64,000 nucleotides of DNA from Micromussa lordhowensis (Eukaryota > Cnidaria > Anthozoa > Scleractinia > Lobophylliidae), in contig OZ026598.1 in NCBI GenBank assembly GCA_964020085.1, forward strand, positions 19,405,795-19,469,794, read 5' to 3'. The notes beneath the pieces are model-generated. The model ran no database searches. It saw only the letters and a program-made list of their open reading frames with translations, and was not told the DNA's origin. The position numbers were made by a program, and so were the translations under genes. Each line of letters starts with the position of its first letter. The first letter of the stretch is position 1. Of this stretch, positions 49,901-60,557 are shown piece after piece.

Positions 49901-51275
49901 GATTATGTTATCGTATATAGAAGCTAGAGGTGTATAGATTCTGTCATATTCCTATTACGGAAGGCAAAGCAAAAGTGGCAATTGTGACTTTTATTTTCCT
50001 GGATACAGTCGACAGGTGAGGTTTTTTTTTAGATCTACTGCATGGCCATTGCATTCCGGTTTATCTGACTAGTTTTCTTGAGTGCCCAGCTGTCAATGAA
50101 GAAAACAACATATTGTCGAGATTTTAAGAGCTACCTCGGCCTTGCATTATTTCCCTTTTAACAGATGTGCTCATCGTATTTACAGCATTTTGTGATGAAT
50201 TTAAAAACAAAAACAATGGTTCTTTCGCTTGATTTTATTTACGAGAAACTGACATCCATAAATAGTGCGACTACAGTTATGTGTTAGTGGTGTTTTTGTT
50301 ATTGTCGTCGACTTTTTGTTGAGCAATTGTTTTGTCTTCAGTTCTTTAACTAACATTTCTGTCGCGACAAACAGATGAATCTCTGGTACTGTAAGTTCCG
50401 TTTAAGCCGAGTCAGAGCTCTGCAACGGAACTTTCATTAGGCCCATTCATCTCAAACTTGAGAATCGCGTTGACTAGTTATTGTGCTGTTATGATAGCTA
50501 CAATTTGGTACGTGGTCAGTTTTTGTCTACTGCAATCTTATTATGATCGAATTGAACAAAATTAAGAAGTGGAAACCCATGCATTTTCATCTGTAAATTG
50601 TTAGACAAACCGGACATTTGTGAAACACCTAACACGCTCGTTTAGTACTGATCAACGCATGCCTTACGTCATAAGGTCAAAAGCACTTGATAAGCAAAAA
50701 ATGAGGAAAAAATAAACCCTCATGAATATGTATTTACTTGACTACTCAAAACATACATTTTAAAAAAAATATATCTCTTCTTAAAGTGAATAAACTGTAT
50801 GATGTACATTTTGTCTGGCGTTCATGCGAGAAAATGTAATGAAAACCTCACCAAATTTCAGCGAAATGAGCAACATCAATACACAAACCTTCGGTCAACA
50901 ACGTATGCATAAATATCTGACTGAGACGGAATAAAAATAAAGCCTCGAAAACTGCGCTCAAAATTGCTTTCCGTAGTTGTTACTGATGAACATGTTCTAG
51001 AAATCTCAGCTCAAAGAACTTGGCAACGGATTCAAACGAGAATATATAGATCAGAAAATTGCCCTTATTAGTCGAAGACTGAAACTACGCCAATAAGTGA
51101 AACAGCACTTTTTGAACATTCGGTGAAATGAAGACAAAAAGAAAAAGGACAAGACTTTAATATTGTAGTACCTACCGAGATCCTGTATTAGGACGTCCAC
51201 ACGATCTGTTTTTGAGCGTATTCTGCAGCGAGCAACAGCAAAATAGAAGAGAAGAACAAGAAAAACGGTTCGCAT
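43295..51275 (-). CDS. gene C: astacin zinc metalloprotease with ShK domain (3' end not found)
   Basis: Six exons encode 313 residues before the last donor. They are 51275-51176 (signal peptide MRTVFLVLLFYFAVARC), 48112-47969 (pro-region with FEGD, the aspartate-switch motif of astacins, then WPKG at the start of the mature domain), 47174-47003, 45798-45617 (HEIMHALGFFHEHTRPDRD, matching the zinc signature HExxHxxGxxHExxRxDRD), 44607-44389 (SVMHY Met-turn; ends YKC) and 43417-43295 (six-cysteine ShK). The four catalytic-domain cysteines (TCLKF, GCFS, GIGC, YKC) are present, so the enzyme looks intact. It should be a secreted endopeptidase activated by pro-region removal; cnidarian relatives act in matrix remodelling and development or occur in venom. 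The final exon is unresolved: read-through of the last donor reaches a TAA after 13 codons. Confidence 0.88.
43733..44210. repeat. long inverted-repeat element in a gene C intron
   Basis: The outer arms, GCTTGATAAAATCTACATGA and its diverged mirror ending in ACATCAAGCAAATAAAA, enclose further inverted blocks such as GGACTAGTCAGG...CCTGACTAGTCC. It is about 478 bp and non-coding. It lies between the last catalytic exon and the ShK exon. Confidence 0.65.
45984..46403. mobile_element. MITE with perfect 24-bp TIRs
   Basis: The left end starts AGTTAAGGCGGGGGTAAACC and the right end is its exact reverse complement over 24 bp. The interior is A/T-biased and non-coding. It is the reference copy for the truncated element at 15899-16225. 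It lies in the gene C intron between exons 3 and 4. Confidence 0.85.
46557..46575. repeat. poly-C tract (19 bases)
   Basis: This is an uninterrupted run of C. Its length is likely unreliable in sequencing. Confidence 0.95.
46650..46785. repeat. foldback element
   Basis: CATATTCGTATTCTC is mirrored by GAGAATACGAATATG. Inner arms carry GGGATTGGAACTAGCTTGCAA and its diverged mirror. It is about 136 bp. Confidence 0.7.
46951..46987. repeat. (ATTG)9 microsatellite
   Basis: Nine ATTG units sit just beyond the donor of gene C exon 3. Confidence 0.95.
49287..49828. mobile_element. Harbinger-like MITE, copy 2, in gene C intron 1
   Basis: This 542-bp element is in the opposite orientation to copy 1 at 17875-18466. 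It has the same ends (GGGCCTGTTTACATGGAGG) and flanking TTA on both sides. It is about 50 bp shorter than copy 1 because of internal differences. Open frames inside it are not genes. Confidence 0.85.
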
Positions 51276-54200
51276 CGCGGCAATCCACTCGCTGTGTTCG
51301 ATCGGTTACTTTCGGAACAAATATCAACGCTTCATATTGCACCAGTGACTGATATAGCTTTTGGTCCTCATGGGATAGCTCTCCTTGAATCAGCTGGCTC
51401 AAAATTCCTATTACATAAACGTCTTCTACGATGTCAAAATATTTTTTTGCCCATTCAAAGGCATTTAACTGCTTTTTTATGTGTGAGTAGTTTTTCCGCT
51501 TTTAAGTTAAACTTCAGGTGTCGTAACCAAGATTTTGTTATTACCTCTGCCGCGCTTGATTACCTCACATTGTTTTTCGACAAAAGACTACTGGACAATT
51601 TGTGTTGAATTCTGATTGCGAACATTGTCGGAAACCCAGGGGCTGATAGTCTCTGGACGATGCGGGTTTTTGGGGGCGAAAGTTTATTTCAAGAGCGGAA
51701 GAGCCCTTGATCTATTCTTATCGAACCAGTTCCAGAAGTGTTCAATCCCGTCCCCATGATTGGCCAGAAAATTCTTTTTTGCTGATCAAACAGCGAAGTG
51801 GTCATACACGTAGTAGTTTTACATTTCCTGCTGGAATGTACAAGTAGCTAAACTTATATTTGAAGACTTGTTAACGTCATAAGTGGCAGTATTGAAAAGA
51901 ACAATACACGGAGACAATAGTGAGATAAGAACTCACTTTGGCTTGAATATCGCTTGCCTTGTTTAACCTTAATATAGTACGATTTGAGAGAAAACGAAAT
52001 TCATCTAGAACTTAACTCGTGGCTAACTAAAAATCATTACATCAGACGTTGGACGTCGTTAAACATTTTTCACTGTTATTAATGACGATCGAAATATAAG
52101 TTTGGTAGTTAACTCATTTTCGTCCAAATTTTCGCGGAAGAAAAATTAAAAACCTAGCGCTCGCCAAAAATAGCTTTTTTCCGCTAGGAATTCAGCTCGG
52201 AACATATATAAATTTATATTCCTTTGAATCGTCGAAAAAATGGCCTTTTCCGGATATATTTTTCTTTAGGGTCAACAAAAATTTCGGTTTAACCCACGCT
52301 TTGCAAAAACTCTCTTCAAATCTCCGACTTCGAAGCGATATATCTATTTAGAGGTTATAGCTACTATACATCGACAACGGCCAAATCTGTTCCTTAACAA
52401 TCCAGCTTTATGGTGTTAAAATTTCAGCGAAATCGAACAAAACCAGAGTTAATTAGAATTTTATTTGTGACTCCACTTTAACAAAAGACACAGCGGTCGC
52501 CCATAGCAACCGAAAAACACGAACATAACACAAAGCGACGTTTTGGTCAAAAAAAGCTGGAATTATTGCCTGAGAGCTGAAAATTAAATGGGACCATCTT
52601 TTTCGAATTTCTCTTAGGTGGTTGAGACGAAAAAAAAAAAAAAACCTCGACGGGCTGCAGAAGAGAACAAAACAAAAAACATCGAGACAGTGTGAAGAGC
52701 CGCTAATTTGTTCAATTTTCTCACCGCGTGTCGACGTAACAAAGCTTCTTCTGGATAATTAGAGCAATTCCACAAAAAGTAGACCGCAATGGCCGTGTTA
52801 GAACACACCAAAGTACCTCAGAAGCTACTGTTCGCTGATTGGGCAGAATAATACAAATGATTTTTCTGCCCAATCAGCAAGCAGCATTGGGAGAGCCGTT
52901 TGGAAATGGTCTGGTAAGAGTCGGTTCCCAGGGGATTTTCCCGCCTTACTTGTATAAACTTTCGTCGCTTCATTTTCTTGCCCGATTTATTCCCTCTCGC
53001 CCCAACTGACTGCCCCTGGGTCTCCGAGGATGGACATAACGTAACTTAGCGTTACACAACGCATCGTAACCATTGAAAGAAATGACCACTGGCTATCTAA
53101 ACTGGAGTGGACACATTCACAAGCAATGTTCCAAGTCGTCCTCCACCTAACATCTATATGAAAACAAGACTTCTAACATAACAGGGATCAGCAATCGAGG
53201 GATCAACAGTGAGGAGAAGAACGTCTCCTGGAGTGTTCTTGCAGCCACTAAAATCGGTAAAATGGCTTATCATGCCGTCTCAGTAAAAGATACTTTACAG
53301 ACCTTTTCACCGCCAACGCGCCCTACATACAGCACTTTATGTCTACCATCACGCCGGAGGGTAGTTTTAACGGCGTTTGGTGGTATTATATTGCCGCGCT
53401 GAGCTTTCAAACCGGAAACAGATCTACAGTAACAACTCTCAGGATACGCGCTAGCTGTTCCTCCGATACGTTCTCACAGGATAACTCGCCATTTTCACTC
53501 CAGACCCCAATGAGACATTCAAAAGAACCTACCAACGCGTAATTTACTTTAGCTAAATAAACTACCATTTTAGTAGACGATGAATTACCCTTGACGGCGT
53601 CACTTGGAAATGAAGGGTGTGTTTCGTTAATTCTAAACCGGCAGGGATCGAGATTGGAAGGGATAATACTGATGTGGCCCTCCCCATTGTAACATAGCCA
53701 TATTGTTGAGGATTAATTTATTCGCATGTCCCAACACCAACTCGTGCTCCCTTGGTGCACTGAAATATACATTAAACGATCACTGTTTTCCGAGCAAATG
53801 GCATCACCTCTTTATGTGGAAGGAAAGTGAAGCCACCTTGAGTTAAGCAGTTAAAGACCTGACGTTTCTTCTTCTCCTCCTCGTGTTTGTGTGCAACCTT
53901 GACTCAGCTCCTTTCCCTCCTGCCTTTGCTTCATTTCATTCATTAGGCACTACATGAAAATGACAAGAAGACATTTCTCGGCGATTTATTCATAATACAG
54001 GCCAGTTATGAAATCATGTGAAAGGTCTGAAAAGAGTTCCTGTTTTCATCTAAAGTTATACAAAAGGGGTACCCTTTCTGTCAAATTGGTATACAAAAGG
54101 GTAAGGGGGGCCTCCTCAAAAAGCACTTTGTAGAAAACCCACATCCCACCCCTTCCCCACCCCTCCCCCCACCCAGCCCTTGTCTCAAGTGGTCCACAAT

Positions 54201-55130
54201 AATACTTTTCTTCTTCTGCGTTTCTTAGTTTGTTTTATTCCCTTCAGATCTGTCAGTATAATATGCTTTGTTGGCGAAATGTTTCTTTACATGTAATTTT
54301 TAGTTTCCAGTCACTTCCTACACTGTTCACAGCCTCCATATTGTTCAACGCACGCGAAAGAAAAAGCGAGCGAAGCTAGCGCAAAGCACTCTCAAATTAA
54401 GATGCCCTTTCCCAAAAAGACATAGTCTGACTGCTTGATCAGTTAATAGTGGTTACAGTACCTGGCTTGCTCTCTTCTCCAACCATTTTTCTCTAACGTC
54501 CGTTAAACTTGGGCTTAGCTTCTAGGGCTAACCATGTCATTTTGCTGATCTCGGATATGCTTCTCAGACTCGAATTTGCTGTGCTAATGCGGCCCAAAAA
54601 TGCGATTGCGCGATCGAAGCGAGACTTGATCACGTGGTATTCAATTTATCTAGCGGTCTGAAAGAGCAGCAATGAACCGTTAATTTTAAGAGAAAAAAAT
54701 AGTTCTTTGGTAGGGTAACAAAAGTTATTTAATTTGTCATGTTCTTCACAAAGGACAAATATATGTATGTACATAATCCTTTCAACAAACAGGTTAATCT
54801 GATTGTAACAAACTGAAAAAGAATATTCGAAAATGCTACAGCTGTAATCAATAGATGTAGCCTGAAAATAAAAACGTTGACAAACTTGTCATTCGGTCTA
54901 CAGGTCTATGCGTTTGCGTGACAGTTCAATCTTGTCCGTGACAAATCCTGTATTTCGCAATTCTGAGAAAGAGCTTTCTTCCCGTGATGCATCCTATTTT
55001 TCTAAGACAAAGATCACTTGTAGTCTCCTTTGCAAAAAGATCTCTAAAAATCACGTAACGAAAAGTTATGCTCTACGTAATATCCGCCAGTAAACAATAT
55101 TTAAGATATACAGTGTTTCTATCGAGTTTC
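51276..55130. other. intergenic, upstream of gene C
   Basis: No gene recognised. A short foldback lies at about 52830-52876 (CGCTGATTGGGCAGAA mirrored). A palindromic AAAGGGGTACCCTTT occurs near 54064. A run of A lies at 52629-52645. The gene C promoter should be just right of 51275; only a weak TATA-like CTATATCA near 51355 is visible. Confidence 0.4.
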
Positions 55131-55625
55131 AGTAGAATTCTACTAGTATACTAATGTGAATGCTGTAATCTGATTGGCTAAGCCATTGCACACTATCAGC
55201 CATTAGTGTTCAGTGGCTTGTTGTGGTCGACAAAAGTGTAACGTTTTCTCGTTTCGCTGAAGTTTTGAAAGAACATTTAGAAACAAATGAATAAACAAAA
55301 TTTTCGAGAAGACTAAAAGGAGAGGATCTACGGTTTCTTGAATTAAAAAAAAGCCCGAACGTTTTGATAGAAACTAATAAGCGCGCGTACACAACTGCAA
55401 ATGTCAAATTGACAATTAATTCAGCTCGTGCGAGTTAACTCTCTAAAGCGTGAAGTTTAATACTAAGACCAGAAATAATTGGAATAGCTATTTGAAGGAA
55501 ATTTCAATTAGAATTCTACTAAAACAATTAGATTATTCGCTCTCGATTTCTATGAGGCGATAATTGATTCGGCCTTCGGCCTCATCAACTATCACCTCAT
55601 AGAAATCTCGAGCTCATAATCTAAT
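55131..55625. repeat. MITE-like repeat with palindromic end, copy 1
   Basis: It begins AGTAGAATTCTACTAGTATA; the same AGAATTCTACTA block recurs near 55510. It finishes in a hairpin (CGATTTCTATGAGG...CCTCATAGAAATCTCGAG) before TAATCTAATTGTT. Related copies lie at about 59617-59875 and 59876-60557. Confidence 0.65.
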
Positions 55626-55631
55626 TGTTAA

Positions 55632-55682
55632 ATAGAAACACGAGTGAAAGTTTGGGAGAACGAAAAATGCTGTGGGAACACG

Positions 55683-55713
<31 letters not shown>

Positions 55714-55755
55714 GAGTTCTCCCAAACTTTCAAGAGTGTTTCTATAACTCGATAG
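55632..55755. repeat. foldback element
   Basis: GAAACACGAGTGAAAGTTTGGGAGAAC is mirrored by a GTTCTCCCAAACTTTCA block that runs on into GTGTTTCTATA, with a further GCTGTGG/CCACAGC inner pair. Confidence 0.7.
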
Positions 55756-56728
55756 GAATACGGAGAACATAATTTCTATTTCTTTTAGAAAATACCGCGA
55801 CAAAGAAAAAGAAAGACAACTTGTTTACTTCGATCATCAAAATGTAAATTCTCTTTGTTCGCGCCATCAGTTACCGTGACGTCAACAGCTCGTGCTAGTT
55901 CTCGGTTTCTATGGAGTTATAGAAACACGGTTTTAAACCAATCAGCGTGCGCATTTGCTTTGGGTTATTTTCGAAATATAATTATACGCTGAGAGTAACT
56001 TGTAAACATGAAAATGAAATTATGGAAGTCTGATGGCGATTGAGGGCTCTGTGAATCAACTTGAGTACCATGTTAACAATTAGTAGTAGAATGTTTGTAC
56101 ATTGTATACAAGCTTATACATGTACACATTATAGCTATAGTATTATAGTACACAATGTATGGTATTCGTACATATAGACTTACGTTTAATCGTATAATTA
56201 TGCTAGAATGTGGAGCACTCTCGTTTTCATGTTTCTTCCAGCCAAAGGTTAGGATATTGAAAGGCAACTGCACTGGTTGATTTCATTTTCTGGTGGTAAA
56301 AATTGTGTAACGTAATTTAGTTCAATTGAGTATACAAATTGTAGCTTAGATTTTCTAAAAGTCCTTTCCAATATTCTTCCATGGCCTGTTGGTTTCGCCG
56401 TTGACTTAATTCTCTCGCGCTCGCGACTTCGTCGCCGTCTCGTTTCGCTCGAGGGAGATTAATCAGATTAATAAACGAATGATTCAGCAAAGGTCGACTT
56501 GTGGTTCATATTGCAGTGAAATATCCCAATACACATACTTCGTGAGTAAAATCTTGAGCAAGCATTCATATCGAAATACATGATGAGAAAACAGACCATC
56601 TAAACAGATCTGTAAAATAAGGGGAAAGATAAAGACTTATTTACTTACACCTTCGCTACAAAACGCTCCTGAGCTAAATCCACATGATGAGAACAGTAAG
56701 TTTTCCACAACAAATAAACTAGTTGTCT
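55756..56728. other. 3' flank of gene D, no gene recognised
   Basis: AT-rich, with a TA-rich stretch around 56090-56170. It should contain the gene D 3' untranslated region. No strong AATAAA on the minus strand was seen. Confidence 0.4.
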
Positions 56729-57619
56729 CTACTTCGTCAGTACAACAATTTCACCGCTTTCTACTTGTTTGATCCCATCCGTATAAAAACGAAAACACTT
56801 AATTTTGTCACTCTCGGCGCTGACGGCACACGGGATGCTTCCCCCAACCCTTCCAAGGTAGAGTGTTCCATCGGTATCGCTTACACCAGCAATGACAGCA
56901 TTGGGAGGTACTGGGTCGCCGTTCTTGGTACGAACAAGTTCATGGCCAGTGTCCTTTAGGACTTCACCAGATATCGCCTCCTCGCCATTGACTGTTTCCC
57001 AACATTTGACTAAAACTTGGCCGTCTCTTTTTTTTTCAGTGGTGACTTTGCAAGGTTTAGGACTGCCAAATGTTGATCTGCCAAAGTAAAGCTCACCTTG
57101 TACTGTATCAGTGCCAGCTTTGATGATGTCAACTATAGTCTGGCCATGATTTACAAGGCAGTGTCCCGTTTGTTGTGGGATCCACACTGGATTGGGGTTT
57201 CCTTTGGTAAGATAAAGTTCTTGTTTTCGGCGCGATAATCCACTCGCGCGTGCTAGCTCTTTGGTCTTCGGCTTTGGTCTTTCGACAGAGAGGCATCCAT
57301 ACCTGGCATGATTCACTTCATAGTCCACAATCCACAACTTTGAGTGAGCATACAGAGACGCATACATAACGGGTTTCTCGTCATGTAATTCAGCTGCAAA
57401 CGGCATCGTTACTTCCGCCGGAATGTTGCAGAATCCCCATCGCACCAAATATAAATTTACGCTGCACTGCTCCGGCTGAGAGTCCACCGTTTGATCGTCG
57501 CGTCCCATAAGCCTCTCCAACTCATGATGAAAACTTTCATTCGAAGTGGAAATCTTCTGACTCTGTAGGCGCACATAGACGCTCTTTTTTGATTTGTTAG
57601 TAACATAAATGTTGTACAT
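56729..57619 (-). CDS. gene D: DM9-repeat protein, intronless
   Basis: A single open frame of 296 residues from the ATG at 57619 (MYNIYVTNKSKK...) to a TAG. The frame stays open upstream to 57694 but offers no other ATG. The C-terminal half holds two DM9 (DUF3421-type) repeats: a degenerate one around GELYFGR..GSPKPCKV and a typical one with PVPPNAVIAG, GTLYLGR and GSIPCAV. DM9 proteins in invertebrates are often cytosolic mannose-binding lectins or stress- and immune-induced factors; that is family knowledge, not shown here. The first 150 residues are not recognised. No signal peptide is seen, unlike genes A-C. It is not obviously related in function to its neighbours. Confidence 0.8.
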   Translation of the reverse strand: MYNIYVTNKSKKSVYVRLQSQKISTSNESFHHELERLMGRDDQTVDSQPEQCSVNLYLVRWGFCNIPAEVTMPFAAELHDEKPVMYASLYAHSKLWIVDYEVNHARYGCLSVERPKPKTKELARASGLSRRKQELYLTKGNPNPVWIPQQTGHCLVNHGQTIVDIIKAGTDTVQGELYFGRSTFGSPKPCKVTTEKKRDGQVLVKCWETVNGEEAISGEVLKDTGHELVRTKNGDPVPPNAVIAGVSDTDGTLYLGRVGGSIPCAVSAESDKIKCFRFYTDGIKQVESGEIVVLTK

Positions 57620-57989
57620 CTTCAGGAAGGAAAACGCGGAAGCCTTTGCTAAAGATATCGATGTCTTTTGTTTGTCACGGTGTAGATGAAGCAACCTCTA
57701 TTCCAGGCCCTCTCTCCTTTTTCCTCAATAACATGGGAGATAAAGTAGAAGAAGCCTGGGATCGACGTTACCCAGTTCATAACCGTGACGTTTAAGACAG
57801 TAAAAAACCGAAAAGAGATGTTTCAGTCAATCTTCAACCAATTTTCAACCACTGCCTGGAAAGCTCCGCTCGGTGGCGTACTCACAAATAATTTGACCGG
57901 CTTATTTCATGTCTCGCATGTATAAACAAAATTACTGAAACCTTAGTTGTGAAAACGTGACACTAGCAAATGTGACGACTGTTTTCGCA

Positions 57990-58497
57990 GTTTTCGCCTT
58001 CGGCAAAAGTTGCCACATCACTACCTGGCCTCGTTCCAAGTGTTCTCTGTTCAAGAAATGTCAACCTCAATGCGGCTGTTAATACTTACACTGATGATCT
58101 CCCGTCCTCTGAGTTGTTCGAAATGGAACTTACACGATGGAGAAGTCGATACTTAGCAATGGAACCGCAATTAAGGCCAGCTTCACCTGCTGTGGCAATC
58201 AAAGATTGTGATGCTGCCCTCTTTCCAAATATTAGCATTTTTCTCAAAATTGCCTGCACAATTCCAGTCACATCGTGCGAATGCGAACGAAGCGCAAGCA
58301 CACTGCGACGGCTGAATAACTACATGCGTGCATCGATGGCAAAAGATCGCTTGTCCCATCTTGCGCTTTAGCACATTCACTACACTACTCCTGTGGACTT
58401 GGACACTGTAGTAGTGTGTTATGCTTGGCTACACCCCGTCGACTTCAACTGGAAAATCTTCTGCAGTACACTAGCACACTATCCCAAGTTTGAGTAG
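57990..58497 (+). pseudogene. hAT-family transposase C-terminal remnant
   Basis: The frame from about 57990 to the TAG at 58371-58373 ends with the hAT dimerisation signature: IPVTSCECERSASTLRRLNNYMR and MAKDRLSHLAL. The frame continues past the stop with the expected HIHY...DLD tail to a TGA near 58497. The catalytic core and DNA-binding domain are absent. It is a truncated, inactive copy with one nonsense codon. Confidence 0.8.
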
Positions 58498-58645
58498 CCA
58501 ATTCGTTAAAAACGCTATCCATTGGTTAATAATAACAATAAAAATAACAACTGGTAATAAAAATAATAATCATAAAAATTACAATTTCCTCGGTTGTGAT
58601 TGGTTTAAAAAAGCTCCTATTTTCCACTAATTCACTTGCCAAGTT

Positions 58646-58705
58646 GTTATCGGACAGTTTGTTATTGGACAGTTCGTTATTGGACAGTTTGTTATCGGAC
58701 AGTTC
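58646..58705. repeat. four tandem copies of a 15-bp unit
   Basis: The unit GTTATYGGACAGTTY is repeated four times without gaps. Units 1 and 3 differ from 2 and 4 in the last base. Confidence 0.95.
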
Positions 58706-58911
58706 AATAAGCCAATCACATTCAAAGTTGTAATTACGTGCGTGCGTGCACGCGCTTGCTTTGGGTTTTTGGCGCCTAATTGCCGGTAGTAGGTGCGGTG
58801 GCCTTAGAATGTTTACATCTCCTTTGTAGGTATTTTAATGCAAATTTTCCCAACCTCGATAACTTGGCTATTCTTCTTTTCTCGGAAATTGTAATTTTTA
58901 TGACTAATTGG

Positions 58912-58925
58912 CAATAAGACTTCGT

Positions 58926-58956
<31 letters not shown>

Positions 58957-59049
58957 GATAAACAAATCGGACTCCCGCTGCACGGTCGTCCGATTTTGTT
59001 ATCACTCGTATGATTACAGACTGAATTAGACTCCACTCAGTCCTATTAC
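58912..59049. repeat. foldback element
   Basis: CAATAAGACT...TCTGTAATCATACTCGTGAT is mirrored by ATCACTCGTATGATTACAGA...AGTCCTATTAC. It is about 138 bp and non-coding. Confidence 0.7.
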
Positions 59050-59616
59050 CATTACGAATCAACTTATTAGAGGGTGACACATGAACTGATATATTAGTGG
59101 TGCTTACGTGGCCCTCTAGTGGCTCGGTATACTACTAAACTTTAGTATAACTATCTAAATTAGTCATCTGTTTCTGGAGAGAGAGAGCCTGAGCTTACAA
59201 GTACCGTGGTTTTATAGGCCATTCCGAAATTGCGCAGGGAACTGGGGCGAGTTTCAACTTTCAACCAATCGATAAACTGACACCACCACATGAAAGATCA
59301 CGTTGAGAGTAGTCATTTGACCAAGTGTGATGCTTTTAGGGTGAACAGAGACCAAGTTAGAGACCTTAAAACATGGTTTAAAATCCATACAAACGTCTCT
59401 AATGTTGAGACAGGGTCTCCCAAAACTATATAAACTCTTACATCTTTTTTATGAATTTCTGTGATACTCTTAAAAATCGGCAAACATGCGTGATTTTCAT
59501 CTCAGCTTTTTTCAAATGGTAGTTGAATGACGGGATCTTTCAGTTGTCACAAAACTGATAAAATAAGTCAAATGAAATAAGATAAAAATCAAATAAGACT
59601 AAAATAAAAAAAAAAT
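59050..59616. other. intergenic, no gene recognised
   Basis: No convincing coding, RNA or repeat feature was seen. Confidence 0.4.
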
Positions 59617-60557
59617 TTCTAGTATACTAATGCAAATAATTAATTAATACTTTTTGCTTCAGCTATTTTACATCATCAGCCATTACGAGTACGTGTAAAC
59701 AGCCGCAAGCTTCAAACAACAATTTAATGTGCGCGCGAATTTTGCTGAGAAATAATTGAAATCATTATCTGAAGAACCGTTGTTGAGAATTCTTCAAAAA
59801 CAATATAATACCATTCGCTCTCTACATCAACTATCCCCTCATAGAAATCTCGTGCTCATAACATAATTGTTCCTGGTAGAATTATACTAGTATAATAATG
59901 CAAATGCTAGTCGTTTACTATCAGCCATTACAGTTCACCACTAAATGTTCTCTAATTTTTATTAGCTTAAATTGATCACGTGACGCTATCAGCCCATAGT
60001 GTTCGTCCGCGGAAAATACCAGTACCCGGATGGATGGTAGTCGTCCGTGAAAATTTATCTGTAAACAAGCGGGTTTGTAGGAAAAAAAAACAATTGAAAT
60101 TGTATGAAGGGGGATTTGTCTGTTTTCCTATTCAAATTTGTCATATGGCTTTCATAGCTTTCATCTCAAAAAGTTCAATTGAAGTCTGATTGATTTTTGA
60201 ATTAGCGCGCGGAAGAAAATTTAGTGGTGAACAATAAAGACACTGTGTTCATGTCTCGGAACTATCGATCTGATAGTTGCCCCTTGGAAATTTGATGTTC
60301 TTAAAACTAGAGCACCGCGTAGGCAGCTGCAAATGTGCCAAGGACAATTCAGTATGTGCGACATTGTTAAAGCGTTAAGTTCAATAATGCGTAGAAAGAT
60401 AATTTGAAAACGTTAGTTGAGTTTATTTCAGGTAGAATTCTACTAGAAAAAATAGATGACGAACTCGAGATTTCTATGAGATGATAGTTGAATCGGTCTT
60501 CGGCCTCATCAACTATTACCTCATAGAAGTCTCGAGCTTATAATCTAATTGTTAAAT
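59617..60557. repeat. two further copies of the CTAGTATA repeat family
   Basis: Blocks CTAGTATACTAATGCAAAT (59617) and CTAGTATAATAATGCAAATG (59889) match the start of the 55131 element. CCTCATAGAAATCTCG-type hairpin ends occur at about 59838-59855 and 60465-60540. The right hairpin closes before TAATCTAATTGTTAAATAG, as in copy 1. Confidence 0.6.

Noticed and set aside
57620..57694. Upstream extension of the DM9 gene to 57694
   Set aside because: The first codon there is TTG, not ATG. The first ATG in frame is at 57619.
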